Assembly: GCA_036702865.1 (NCBI GenBank)
Contig: DATNQD010000086.1
Coordinates: forward strand, 1 to 64,000
Direction: 5' to 3'
DNA length: 64,000 bases
Origin: Trichocoleus sp.
GTDB lineage: Bacteria > Cyanobacteriota > Cyanobacteriia > Elainellales > Elainellaceae
Shown: positions 53,380-62,777 of the stretch, one piece after another
Position numbering within the stretch: position 1 is the stretch's first letter
Layout: every line of letters starts with the position of its first letter
Translations under genes and position numbers: made by a program
Notes under the pieces: generated by a model
Database searches by the model: none
Told to the model about the DNA's origin: nothing
The model's input: only the letters and a program-made list of their open reading frames with translations

Positions 53380-54915
53380 TTATGCTTCGAGCATCAAATG
53401 TTCAACTGGATAAGAGACACAGGGCAATACATAGCCTGCCTGGTGATCTGCCTGGGAAAGTGCCGTAGGAGGCGTATCATACTTCACTTTTCCCTGACGA
53501 GACATGGTTTTGCAAGCACCACAAGAACCCGCCCGGCAAGCATAGCGAATGTCCACTCCCTCTTGTTCTGCAAGTTCTAAAATTGAAGTTTTGCCGTCAG
53601 CAGGAGCCTCTCGCCCCGATTTCACAAACTTAACGATCGGATTTACTGGCGGACGAGGTGCCTGAGTGCGAGTTTTTGTCGCCTGTTTATTGCTGACAGG
53701 TTCCAATCGTATCTCTGTTCGTGTCTCTAATTGTGTCTCTCCTTCACTATTTTTTGTCTCTGAGCGATCGGCTTTATAATCACCAAAGCTTTCCTCTTTG
53801 TAGTTCTGCATTGGGAAGGTGAGATTTTTCAACATCGTTTTGATCGATTGCATAAACTCACGCGAACCGCAGACATAAACAGAACGCTCGATCAGATCCG
53901 GTGCGACCATATGCAATATAGATGGCGAAACACGCCCATTTAAACCCATCCAAGACCGCCCAGAAGACTGATCTGTTAACGTAATCGCTAAATGGAAGTT
54001 GGGCATTTGTGCCGCCATTGCTTCAAGTTCCAGGCGGAATATGATGTCTTCGGGAGTGCGTGCGGTATGCAGGAAAATAACATCGCTGTTGGCAACAGTA
54101 TCTTGAATCCAGCGAGACATAGACATCATAGGTGTAATACCGCTTCCTGCCGAGATCAGCAGCAGTTTAGGAGGAAGGTGCGGAAGACAGGTAAACTGCC
54201 CTAAAGGACCGCCGCGCAGCTTCAGCCGATCGCCCACTTTCAGATGCTCATGCAGCCAGTTTGAAACTAAACCAGGTGGAACATCTGATTGACCCGCTGG
54301 GCTAGATAGCCGTTTTACCGTTAAGCTCAAATTCCAGGGACGGCTGGGAGTTGAGGAAATTGAGTAAGGACGAGTCACCGAACGACCGTCAATCTCTACT
54401 TCAACCGTGACAAATTGCCCAGGCAAGTAGCTAAACAACACTGGAGGATCTGCAACAAAGCAGAAAGTTTTGACATCCGGTGTTTCGTCAACAATGCGAC
54501 AGCAGCGACACATTAAATCCCCTTCTGTCCACTGTCGTCCTAATAAGGGAAGCGTATCGCAAGCAACCAGTGAAGGCACAAACAGGACAGGCGTGGGTGG
54601 CGATAGTTCCTCAATATAGAGAAAGGTCTGTCCAATTTGCAGCAAATCTCCTAATCGCAATGTCCGTTGCTGGTTTGACGGAACAATTTCACCATTTAAA
54701 AGCGAACCTGATGTACTACCAATATCAACAAAGTGATAGCTGTTCTCGCTGAATACAATCTGTCCATGTACCCGACTCACTTCTGGACTGGGCAAGACAA
54801 CATCACAAGTGGTATTACGCCCGATCGCCCATTCTTGTTGTCCAGCATAAGACTGATCGAGATGATGAACCTGAAATTGCTGTTGATCAAAGTTGACGGA
54901 TTTAAGTTTCAGCAT
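53380..54915 (-). CDS. FHA domain fused to flavin reductase and [2Fe-2S] ferredoxin
   Basis: 511 residues from the ATG at 54915 (a TTG two codons earlier is possible). Residues about 1-105: FHA domain with GR at 32-33, SRVHG at 47-51 and GSTSGSLLNG, the phosphothreonine-binding residues. Residues about 135-360: ferredoxin-NADP-reductase-like module with RPYSISSTPS (FAD), GSGITPMMSM (NAD(P)H) and a C-terminal YVCGSREFM. Residues about 375-425: polar linker. Residues about 430-511: plant-type ferredoxin with CRAGSCGAC and a later VLPCV, four cysteines for a [2Fe-2S] cluster. It would move electrons from NAD(P)H through FAD to iron-sulfur, docked to phosphorylated partners by FHA. The membrane iron-sulfur protein gene is 36 bases upstream and the kinase gene next to it. 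Confidence 0.9.
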   Translation of the reverse strand: MLKLKSVNFDQQQFQVHHLDQSYAGQQEWAIGRNTTCDVVLPSPEVSRVHGQIVFSENSYHFVDIGSTSGSLLNGEIVPSNQQRTLRLGDLLQIGQTFLYIEELSPPTPVLFVPSLVACDTLPLLGRQWTEGDLMCRCCRIVDETPDVKTFCFVADPPVLFSYLPGQFVTVEVEIDGRSVTRPYSISSTPSRPWNLSLTVKRLSSPAGQSDVPPGLVSNWLHEHLKVGDRLKLRGGPLGQFTCLPHLPPKLLLISAGSGITPMMSMSRWIQDTVANSDVIFLHTARTPEDIIFRLELEAMAAQMPNFHLAITLTDQSSGRSWMGLNGRVSPSILHMVAPDLIERSVYVCGSREFMQSIKTMLKNLTFPMQNYKEESFGDYKADRSETKNSEGETQLETRTEIRLEPVSNKQATKTRTQAPRPPVNPIVKFVKSGREAPADGKTSILELAEQEGVDIRYACRAGSCGACKTMSRQGKVKYDTPPTALSQADHQAGYVLPCVSYPVEHLMLEA

Positions 54916-54951
54916 GTGCAAGCGTTTGTGGAAGGGATAAGAAGCGGGGTT

Positions 54952-56667
54952 TTACTGCTCGCGGTTTTTGCGGAGCCGTTTTGCGATCGTTCTGAATGCT
55001 GCGTCATGGCTTTGAGCTGGGGATTGCCAAACTCGGCGAGAAACAAGCACTTCTGGATGTGTTACAGCAATGGCTTCGATTGTGGCAAAGTGGTCGGCAT
55101 CTTGAAGCTGAAGTTCTTGGCGCAATCGTTTGAAAAAGTCGAAACTTCTGGGAATATCAATCATTCGTTGCTCTAGCAAGTCTTGTACTGTTCCCCGATA
55201 GGTTTGCAGCCGCATTTGCTGAGAGAAGCCAGAAAGCGCCTTTGCCAGTGTATAGATTTCATCGGGAGAGAGGTCTTCTAAAACTCGCCCTTCTAGTAAC
55301 TCTGGATCAAGTTCCAGCTTTTGCAATTGCTTTCGCAAACTGGTTGCCATATTTTCTCGATCGTATTGAAACTGCTGACGATTAAGCGTGCGATAGAGCC
55401 AAACTGCACCGACTATGACAACCAGAGAATTAAATCCTAACAGGGGATAAGTGGGCAGTCGGTTTAGGGAAGGACGCGCACCATAGGAAAAGAATATCCA
55501 GAATGAAGCAGTGGTAAAAATGGAGAAGATGACATGTTGGGCTTGTTCTGCTGAGATGGAACGACCACGCCAGGCACGATACCGACGATAGAGTTTTTCG
55601 AGAATTAATCCCAGGCTAAACGTGACGAGCGTGAAGACAGCATAGGTGATGAAAACGGCAATAAATTTAGGAATGGGAATGATCTGGTGGTTGATGTAAA
55701 AACCAGGATCAAAGAGTGTCGTGAGTAATGCTTCTTCGTGCGTCCAGGAACCACTGAAATAATAGTCCCAGTTGCCAGAGTACAGAAAGTAATAGAAATA
55801 GAAGGCGATCACCATGCCTAAATAGCCATATTGCACCAGCCGCCGCCCCGGTTTCTGCAATTCAGACCAGTAAGCCTTTTCAGAATCAATGTCAATGCAG
55901 GGCATTTTGCAGCCAACACAAGCACTTTTTTCGGAGTTGTTTTTGGTTGCTGCAGTGCGACACATTGATTGAGTAATTGCAGGCTTCTGCTCCAGATGCG
56001 CCTGACTTCCCAGGAGCGCTCGAGGCCCGGTATAAACCATTTGCACTGGAGCCATAGGGCAGAAATATTGACACCAGCTTTTTCCGGCGTAGAGATAGCC
56101 AACGAGAATCGCACAGGCGATCGTTCCAATGAGGAAATACCCCAGTGAAGCACGATGACCATTGACGAATAAAATCCGAATGCCTAGCCCCAGAATGAAC
56201 AACCCAAACTGGCAGTAAAGATGATTGCGTCCGAGCCAGGAATTTTCGCCGATCGTCACCAGTTCGCTGTGTGTCTCTTGGGTAAACGGATCGACTATCC
56301 TGCGCCGCCGCTGAATTCCCAACGCTCGCGGAATCTGTGACAAAAACGATAGCGGACAAATTCTCCGCCAAAACTCATGTCCAAAGGTCATCAAAATCAG
56401 AATTCCTGCCGGAACAATCATCGCCCACCAAACCAACACACTCATTGAGTAGGGTTGCTGAGGCACACAGGTTTCTCGAATTTTGACACAGAGATCTGGA
56501 TTTGAATAAATTTCAGGATTTAATCGAAAGGGACTCCATAAACTACTCGGTTCTGTGAAAATCGTCGTGATGGGATCGTAAAACAGAGAAGCAATGAGCA
56601 GCAGCCATCCTAGCGTTAACACCGATCGAACCCAGTGCATCGTTCTTTCCGAAACGTTATTCAGCAT
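54952..56667 (-). CDS. NosR/NapH-like membrane iron-sulfur protein with soluble C-terminal domain
   Basis: 571 residues. About eight or nine membrane helices. Cysteines lie in CPLSF (C104), CQYFCP (C199, C203), C236 and CVGCKMPC (C250, C253, C257), the pattern of NapH/NosR-type proteins that pass electrons across the membrane. From about residue 440 a soluble helical domain of about 130 residues follows (LEDLSPDEIYTLAKAL, QRMIDIPRSFDFFKRL). I cannot name this domain. Between the kinase and FHA-reductase genes on the same strand, it is the likely membrane partner of the reductase. Confidence 0.85.
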   Translation of the reverse strand: MLNNVSERTMHWVRSVLTLGWLLLIASLFYDPITTIFTEPSSLWSPFRLNPEIYSNPDLCVKIRETCVPQQPYSMSVLVWWAMIVPAGILILMTFGHEFWRRICPLSFLSQIPRALGIQRRRRIVDPFTQETHSELVTIGENSWLGRNHLYCQFGLFILGLGIRILFVNGHRASLGYFLIGTIACAILVGYLYAGKSWCQYFCPMAPVQMVYTGPRALLGSQAHLEQKPAITQSMCRTAATKNNSEKSACVGCKMPCIDIDSEKAYWSELQKPGRRLVQYGYLGMVIAFYFYYFLYSGNWDYYFSGSWTHEEALLTTLFDPGFYINHQIIPIPKFIAVFITYAVFTLVTFSLGLILEKLYRRYRAWRGRSISAEQAQHVIFSIFTTASFWIFFSYGARPSLNRLPTYPLLGFNSLVVIVGAVWLYRTLNRQQFQYDRENMATSLRKQLQKLELDPELLEGRVLEDLSPDEIYTLAKALSGFSQQMRLQTYRGTVQDLLEQRMIDIPRSFDFFKRLRQELQLQDADHFATIEAIAVTHPEVLVSRRVWQSPAQSHDAAFRTIAKRLRKNREQ

Positions 56668-56878
56668 AATTGTTCTGTTTGAGACTGAGAATTGATAGAG
56701 TTACGGTCAATTGAATTAAGTCTTTGAGGGTGGTTTGCTAGTAAAAAGAGGATTCCTTGTGCTTCCCCAATCCCTCATTTCAGGGGACTTTCAATAGAAA
56801 TTTGGAGCGGCAGTCCTGAAGAATAGAGAGAGAAATACTTTGCTTATACCAACCGATTCCCATCCATTTGCAGTGCTG

Positions 56879-58825
56879 TTATTTCTCAGTTTGCAAATGA
56901 GCTTCCGCAATGTTCATCTGCCAAATTTGCAAGCGATGATTTGCATTCCAGCTTGCTAAATAGCGATGATTTGGACTAAGCGCCACCGCTAAGTTTTGTC
57001 CTAATTCACCCGGTCCTAATTCACCCGATTGTTGATGAACAAATTGTCCTGACTGTTCTGCCCAAAGTCTGACAACACCCTTTTCATCCACAGTGACAAG
57101 ATCTTCATGGTTGAGAGAAGCTGTTACGGATTTTGCTGAATTTTTAGCGCAGGCTTGCCGAAGTTCTTCTCGCTGCAAATTCCAAACGAGAACACGATCG
57201 TTGCCAAAACTCAGCAGGGTTTGATCATCAACGACCTGTAAGCCGACGATCGGGGCAGTGTGTCCGGCGAATGTGCGCTGCAGTTGTCCAGTTTGTAGGT
57301 TCCAAATCTGTAATTGATAATTGCTGCTGGCACTAATTAAACGGTTCAACTTTGTTCCATAAGCAATTGCAGTCACCGCTGAACCAGAAGTTGCGGCTGA
57401 ACGAGGAAGTACTAGCGTTTGGCGTTCGATACCCGTTTTGAGATCCCAGAGCCGAATGCTGCCATCCTGGCTACCGCTGGCGAGTGTCTGAGCATCTGGA
57501 CTCATCGCCAATGCCGTAACTGCCGCCCGATTGCCCTGTAAAACTCGCAGCAGTTTTCCTGAAGCAGTATCCCAGAGCCGAATGGTGTGATCTTCGCTGC
57601 CGCTGGCAAGTAAGCTGCCATCCTGACTCATACTCAGGGCAAGAATTTTATCCGTGTGTCCAAACAAAGCTTTCAGAGGGCTTTCCAGAGGAAGTGTCCA
57701 GAGCCGCAGCACATGATCTGATCCTGCCGTGATGAGTAAGCGGTTGCTGGGGGAAATCATCATGCGATCGATGGCAAAGGCAACGGTGATATCATGCACC
57801 TGAGTTAAAGGAATTGGCTGTGGAGCCGTCAGCCCAAAGCGGGTTAGCAGGGCTTCAGCCTGAGGTTGATGGGTGTAAAGATAGCCGCTGCCGATCATGA
57901 GCAGTAAGGTTACGGCACCCTGAAGCCATTGCCGCTTATTGCTTCGACGACTAGGAACAAACCATTGCTGAATCGTTTGAGAACGCTTTTGAACAACAGG
58001 TAGAGATTGAAGTGCAATCAGAACATCATCCACACTGGAATAGCGATCGTGAGCATGAATCCGAATCATTCGGTTGAGAATCACAACCAGGCTTGAACTG
58101 AGCCTCTGTCCTTCCAGATGAAGCTGCCAATCCTGTTCTCCAGAAATTCGATCTTGCTGAAACTCCTGAGGGTGAACGCCTGTAAGCAGATGAATTACCA
58201 GCATTCCCAGGGCATATAAATCGCTATTCTCCTGAGACATTCCCAAATGCTGTTCTTCAGGCATATAGCCAGGTGTGCCGATCGTCAGGAGCAGAGCATC
58301 GCTTTTCGGTTCAGCGTTCTCAGTTTCAGACAGCTTACAAGCAGCGCCAAAATCGATCAGTACAACTTTGCCATCTTGATGACGTCGAATCAGGTTGCTG
58401 GGTTTAATGTCACGGTGAATAATCTGATGGGAATGAATGTACTTCAGGATCGGTAATACCTGCCGTAGTAAATTGACTGCGCCTTCAGCCGTTAAGCGAC
58501 GTTTTTGAGTAATCCAGTTCTCCAGATTTTCACCATCAATGTACTCTTGCACCAGATAAATCTGGTCGTATTCCTGGCAATAAGCAAACAGCGTTGGAAC
58601 TTGGTCGAACTGTTGTCCTAAATGATCAAGAATCCGCGCTTCTGTCTCAAACAACCGCTTTGCTACTTCCAGGGAAATGGTGTTGCTGGACAGCGTTAAA
58701 TGTTTGACAACACAAAGAGGATGATGAGGCAGATATTTATCACGAGCAAGATAGGTTTCGCTAAATCCACCTGCTCCTAGTTTCTTCAGAATCAGGTATC
58801 GTCCGGTTAAAAGTTGACCAATCAT
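56879..58825 (-). CDS. Ser/Thr protein kinase with transmembrane helix and WD40 repeats
   Basis: 648 residues. A complete Hanks-type kinase: GAGGFS loop (17-22), K41, HRDIKPSN (D139), IDFGAA (D158) and GTPGYMPEEQ. One membrane helix follows at about 296-315 (LQGAVTLLLMIGSGYLYTH). From about 345 to 640 there are six or seven WD40 repeats (SGSEDHTIRLWD, ASGSQDGSIRLWD, QIWNLQTG). WD repeats outside the membrane and kinase inside is the usual topology. A gap of 211 bases separates it from the iron-sulfur gene downstream on the same strand. Confidence 0.92.
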   Translation of the reverse strand: MIGQLLTGRYLILKKLGAGGFSETYLARDKYLPHHPLCVVKHLTLSSNTISLEVAKRLFETEARILDHLGQQFDQVPTLFAYCQEYDQIYLVQEYIDGENLENWITQKRRLTAEGAVNLLRQVLPILKYIHSHQIIHRDIKPSNLIRRHQDGKVVLIDFGAACKLSETENAEPKSDALLLTIGTPGYMPEEQHLGMSQENSDLYALGMLVIHLLTGVHPQEFQQDRISGEQDWQLHLEGQRLSSSLVVILNRMIRIHAHDRYSSVDDVLIALQSLPVVQKRSQTIQQWFVPSRRSNKRQWLQGAVTLLLMIGSGYLYTHQPQAEALLTRFGLTAPQPIPLTQVHDITVAFAIDRMMISPSNRLLITAGSDHVLRLWTLPLESPLKALFGHTDKILALSMSQDGSLLASGSEDHTIRLWDTASGKLLRVLQGNRAAVTALAMSPDAQTLASGSQDGSIRLWDLKTGIERQTLVLPRSAATSGSAVTAIAYGTKLNRLISASSNYQLQIWNLQTGQLQRTFAGHTAPIVGLQVVDDQTLLSFGNDRVLVWNLQREELRQACAKNSAKSVTASLNHEDLVTVDEKGVVRLWAEQSGQFVHQQSGELGPGELGQNLAVALSPNHRYLASWNANHRLQIWQMNIAEAHLQTEK

Positions 58826-59175
58826 TCTATGTAAACCTTGATTGTGGTCAATTAAACCGATTCGATCGCAAGTTCCAGCAATTCTCTCTGAAAAGATTCG
58901 GATCTCTGCTACTCATCTGCAATGACTAACTGAAATTATCCTCACACTCACTTCTCTAGAGTGAGCAGTAATGACATCGATTCATTCACTGAAATTATTA
59001 GAACTCACGAAATCGGAATAGTAGATTCCCTTCATCAGTTAATGCAAGCTAAAATTTCTCTAGTTTGCTTTCAGGCTTAAAATAAGCATTCTTGAAAGCC
59101 TCAAGAAATAAACCACTCCTTCATCTATATCAAGTATTCATAGACTTCGTTGTGATCCGTCGCACATCACTTGCA
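58826..59175. other. Intergenic stretch upstream of the kinase
   Basis: About 350 bases. It holds a small inverted repeat CTCACT/AGTGAG (58947-58965) and the repeated segment CTGAAATTAT (near 58930 and 58989). It should contain the kinase promoter or link the kinase to the upstream gene. Confidence 0.4.
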
Positions 59176-60126
59176 TCACTTGAGTTTCTGTACTTTCGCG
59201 AACATCGGAGTTTTTGATTGCATGGGTGGTTTTGCCCATTCCAGTGCCTGTGCTAGATCAACCTGTGCTGAGGGCATCGGGTTTTCAACAGGGAGTGAAG
59301 CAACAGTGCTAATGTCTGGAACACTTGTAAATACTGGATTGGCAGGAATTGGCTCAGCCGAAGCATGACCTGTTTCAGCAGTTGCAAGTTTCATCAAGGT
59401 TTCATCCGGCTCAAATTGTTTGAGCATCGCTTGTTGCAGCAGTTCTTGTGCTGCCAACGTTTGATAGAGCGGAGTTCCTGAAAGCTGCTGGATGCGATTC
59501 ACAACACCTTGCCAATTTTTTGTTTTTCGCGCGGACATTGCTTGCTTTAAAATTAGCGATTGCTCATACCACCGCCGTTGTAATTCAGCCGCATAGCCAT
59601 ATTGTGAACTGGCAACTGGAATTGCCCGTAGTAGAACCAGCGATCGAGATAAATCGGCTTGCTGGTAAGAATCTTTTGCCAGACGCAGTAGTTCCTGTGA
59701 CCAATTTTCCTGAAGCTGCTGTGCCATTGTACAATGCTTGCTATTTTTAGGAATTCCCATCACAAGAGAAACAGCAGCAGGAAGTTGATCGCGGTTTGCC
59801 ATCTCTTGGGCTTGCTTGATGAGGCTGCCATAAGTTGCTTCCATCTCACCAGAGATGCGATCGGTTTGGTGACTACTCCACTGAATCTTAAACTGCATCA
59901 AATTAAAAATAGGGCTCATCACTGGAATTCGCTCTTTGGATTTACAGTTCTTCCCGGTTCGTTGAGCCAATTGATCAGTTGGATTGGCAGAACTGGCAGG
60001 AGGAGCGAGCGATTTATCCTCACATTCATCAATGCTGAGTTTTGATGCAGCAGGTTGTACCCAGCCATAGGCAAGCAGTGTAGAACAAACGATCGCTCTG
60101 CGACCAAATCGTGAATGATTCATCAT
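59176..60126 (-). CDS. Exported helical-repeat protein of unknown function
   Basis: 316 residues with GGAGA before the double ATG. A signal peptide (RAIVCSTLLAYGWVQPAASK) is followed by a polar segment with two cysteines, then TPR-like helices (about 95-235: LIKQAQEMANRDQL, KDSYQQADLSRSLVL, QRRWYEQSLI), and a Pro/Ala-rich tail. It would act in the periplasm or thylakoid lumen. It lies upstream of the kinase on the same strand, so it may supply or anchor the extracytoplasmic side. Family not recognised. Confidence 0.65.
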   Translation of the reverse strand: MMNHSRFGRRAIVCSTLLAYGWVQPAASKLSIDECEDKSLAPPASSANPTDQLAQRTGKNCKSKERIPVMSPIFNLMQFKIQWSSHQTDRISGEMEATYGSLIKQAQEMANRDQLPAAVSLVMGIPKNSKHCTMAQQLQENWSQELLRLAKDSYQQADLSRSLVLLRAIPVASSQYGYAAELQRRWYEQSLILKQAMSARKTKNWQGVVNRIQQLSGTPLYQTLAAQELLQQAMLKQFEPDETLMKLATAETGHASAEPIPANPVFTSVPDISTVASLPVENPMPSAQVDLAQALEWAKPPMQSKTPMFAKVQKLK

Positions 60127-60694
60127 GAGGGCAATCTCCAGGCAAAAGACAAATCAACGATTGATGAAGATAGATATATCGCAGTTGATAGGGGGTAGAA
60201 CGGCTGCGATATCCCTGGGAAGATATTTGAGAACTTCTAATTACAACATTCTCAAATTGTAGATTTCCCTAAATTTCGTTCAGAAAGAGGACGTTGAGTC
60301 ACTCAGTTCTTCTCCTTCTACGTCTACTTCTGAAGAAAGCTAGGACATGCTTAAAAGCTCCCTAATTACCTGTTTCAGCAGTTTAAATCTTCCTAAATCT
60401 CCTTTTATTAAGAGAACTTTGAACCGTTGAATTTACTCGTGATTAGGGAGAACTAAGGAGAATCGGAGAGCTTTAAAGCATGAACATAATTTGACTGAAA
60501 CAAAATGATGCAAGACTGATGGTTAAGAGAGCTTGACGGAAATTGAGCAGCGAAAAAGAGCAGGGAAAGTGGGAAGGGGTTGTGCAACAGTTGCTACAAA
60601 AGGTGAGACAACGCGATCGAGCGAAACCTAGGGCAGGCTGATCGCTTGCGCTGGCTCTTTGTCCCCTCACACCTATCACCTGCTCTCTTACAAC
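60127..60694. other. Intergenic stretch, no gene recognised
   Basis: About 570 bases between two minus-strand genes. A minus-strand open frame in 60473-60679 has no protein-like character. Several CCTAAAT/CTCCTTT-like motifs recur (60350-60420) but form no clear element. Confidence 0.35.
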
Positions 60695-61579
60695 TTAACT
60701 GAGACCGAAGTCAGCAGCTGAGAAGTTAGCCATATTGGCAAGACCTGCTGCGCCTCGCTGGCTGCTTAAATTCGCAAGCACGCTGATATTGCCACCATCT
60801 CCTAAATCTTTGGAATGAACGACACGGCTTAATCCCAGGGTGCTGTTGAAATAGACGAAAACTCCTTCATCTGCTTGAATGTTGGCGTTATTGGCAATGG
60901 CACGAGCAGCTGCACCTGCGGCAGGAAATGCATCTAGCAACACAATCACGTTAGCATCACTAGCAATTTCAGCGGCATTGCCCTTCTGAAAAACCATATT
61001 GTTCAGGTTTGCTTTATCAAATAGGAACTGATCTTCGCCGATTGTGTAGTCCGTGATGATGTCAGGCTGATTCAGGGCTTTGATTCCTGTTTGCCCTGCG
61101 AGTGCTGGGGTCCCGTTCGCAAAGACATTGCCGTTGAAGATGAACTGATCGCGATCGGTGCCACCTGTTAGCGTATCTATTCCATCGCCACCGACCAGTT
61201 GATCATTCCCACCGCCGCCAATCAGCGTGTCTACACCAATGCCGCCATCCAACATATCAGAACCGTTGCCGCCGTCCATCTGGTCATCGCTGGCATTACC
61301 AAACAACATATCTTGATTGTTGCCACCTGACAGCACATCAAAACCATTGCCGCCAAACAGCAGATCGTTACCGCCATCTCCGGAGAGGCGATCGTTACCG
61401 TCTTTCCCCGACAAGACATCGTCTCCCCGTTTCCCTGCTGCAATGCTATTACCCACTGCAAGATAGACATCGTTTTTGAAGGTTCCTTGAAATCGCCGCT
61501 TTTTGACAGATTTAATGTCTCGATCCTTCTCCAACAAAGCCAAAAGTGCATCCAGTCCAAGTTGGGTAGTGTTACTCAT
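60695..61579 (-). CDS. RTX calcium-binding protein
   Basis: 294 residues with AGGAAA upstream. Residues about 50-155 are nine-residue RTX repeats in a row (GGNGFDVLSGGNN, GGNGSDMLDGGIG, GGGGNDQLVGG). The C-terminal 130 residues (DIITDYTIGEDQFLFDKANL, ending SAADFGLS) form the capping and export region. There is no signal peptide. Likely cargo of a type I exporter; the parvulin and exporter genes lie beyond the 1.2 kb gap on the other strand. Its function outside the cell is unknown. Confidence 0.85.
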   Translation of the reverse strand: MSNTTQLGLDALLALLEKDRDIKSVKKRRFQGTFKNDVYLAVGNSIAAGKRGDDVLSGKDGNDRLSGDGGNDLLFGGNGFDVLSGGNNQDMLFGNASDDQMDGGNGSDMLDGGIGVDTLIGGGGNDQLVGGDGIDTLTGGTDRDQFIFNGNVFANGTPALAGQTGIKALNQPDIITDYTIGEDQFLFDKANLNNMVFQKGNAAEIASDANVIVLLDAFPAAGAAARAIANNANIQADEGVFVYFNSTLGLSRVVHSKDLGDGGNISVLANLSSQRGAAGLANMANFSAADFGLS

Positions 61580-62415
61580 GATGTTTTTCCTAATTTAGGA
61601 GTGAACTGTTCTAGACAGCGACAGTAATATCGCGTTGATCTGTTCCTTCGGATTGCTCTGAAGAATTCACTGATTCATATTCACATTGCAAAAAGCAACC
61701 TTGCTCTCGAGTCAGTTCTCACTGATCCTCGCTGTGAATCAGAGCAGAGAAGTATAAAGCGGTTGTTCTCACTCGTTCGCATCCTTAGTGCGTTCTTTAG
61801 TCGTTGAACCTCACGCCACAAAACCGCTCAGCATTGTCAGGAATACTGTAAACCTTGTCTCAGAAACATAAACTTCTGTGACTTCTTTTTCAGGTCGGCT
61901 ACTGGCTCAGATTCAAAGCTATCTCAAACAACAGGGAACCTTCTTGCCCGGAAGATGCTTGAATACCCCTAAGATAGCCTGTTGGTACTGACTGCTCTAG
62001 CAAAATTCCTGATTGTGCACTGATGCTTTCGCGTTAGTGCATTTGCTTCCTCAGTATCAGCATAAGCAAGCCATGACGTTTCGCCAACCTGAAGATTCCA
62101 GAAAAAAGGAAATTCTGTCTCCTTCTTCTATACTGACTTGGCTGCAATAAAAATAGTGATCATAAAGATCAGGTAAACCTTCCTCAAATAAAGGCTTGCG
62201 TATTCTAAACATGGCTGCAATACGGAGGAAGCGATCGTCCGTATCTGTTCTCTTTTTTACACAAAAGCAATAATTGCAGAAATTAAGACCAGATTTTCAA
62301 ACTCAATCTTTATATATCAAAAACCTATTTCTTAATTAAAAACTCGCCATGCGAAAAACTTGGTGCTAGGCTTGTATCTGGTTAACTGTGGGACTGTGTC
62401 ATCTACCGCTACTCC

Positions 62416-62473
62416 ATAAGAATGAAATGTTCTTATTAAGTTCCACGCTATGCAACCAAATTGTTCTGCATAG
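62416..62473 (+). other. Two adjacent hairpins in the intergenic gap
   Basis: First: ATAAGAA/TTCTTAT (62416-62422 with 62430-62436). Second: CTATGCA/TGCATAG (62448-62454 with 62467-62473). Both arms are perfect over 7 bases. They may be part of a leader or a small RNA. Confidence 0.5.
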
Positions 62474-62689
62474 TATAGGCTGAATAAAAAGGTCAGCTTG
62501 GTGCGCTTTTTGAAGTGGGTATCTACCGCTCATGCTGTATCGTCACACAGTTTCAACAAGAGCTGTGTACCATTAGGGAAATTTGGGTGCGATCATTATC
62601 GTTATTTTGCCAAAGCTTGCATTGAGTTTTTTCTGTGCAAGTCAGAGCTTATGCAGACAAAGAAGTGTTCCCTGGTCTAAATTCTGAGT

Positions 62690-62709
62690 CTGACATAACG
62701 TAATGTCAG
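62690..62709. promoter_or_regulatory. Palindrome, possible operator of ppiC
   Basis: CTGACAT (62690-62696) and ATGTCAG (62703-62709) around AACGTA. It is 69 bases before the ppiC start, a position that fits a regulator site at the promoter. Confidence 0.5.
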
Positions 62710-62777
62710 GGAGCGTGTTGCTGTTTGAGGAACGCGCCGATCGCGGAAACCATCTGGTGCATTGAAGGAACACTAGT

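Larger units (their letters stand above)
61580..62777. other. 1.2 kb gene-free region between RTX gene and ppiC
   Basis: Divergent control region of the RTX gene and the parvulin gene. No coding sequence stands up; a frame at 62498-62680 is Cys/Phe-rich without family likeness. It contains two adjacent hairpins (62416-62473) and a palindrome (62690-62709), listed separately. Confidence 0.5.

Noticed and set aside
60473-60679. 68-codon minus-strand frame
   Set aside because: Overlaps the 3' region of the next gene's upstream gap and has no protein character beyond chance.
62498-62680. 60-codon plus-strand frame upstream of ppiC
   Set aside because: No ribosome site, odd Cys/Phe-rich composition and no family pattern.
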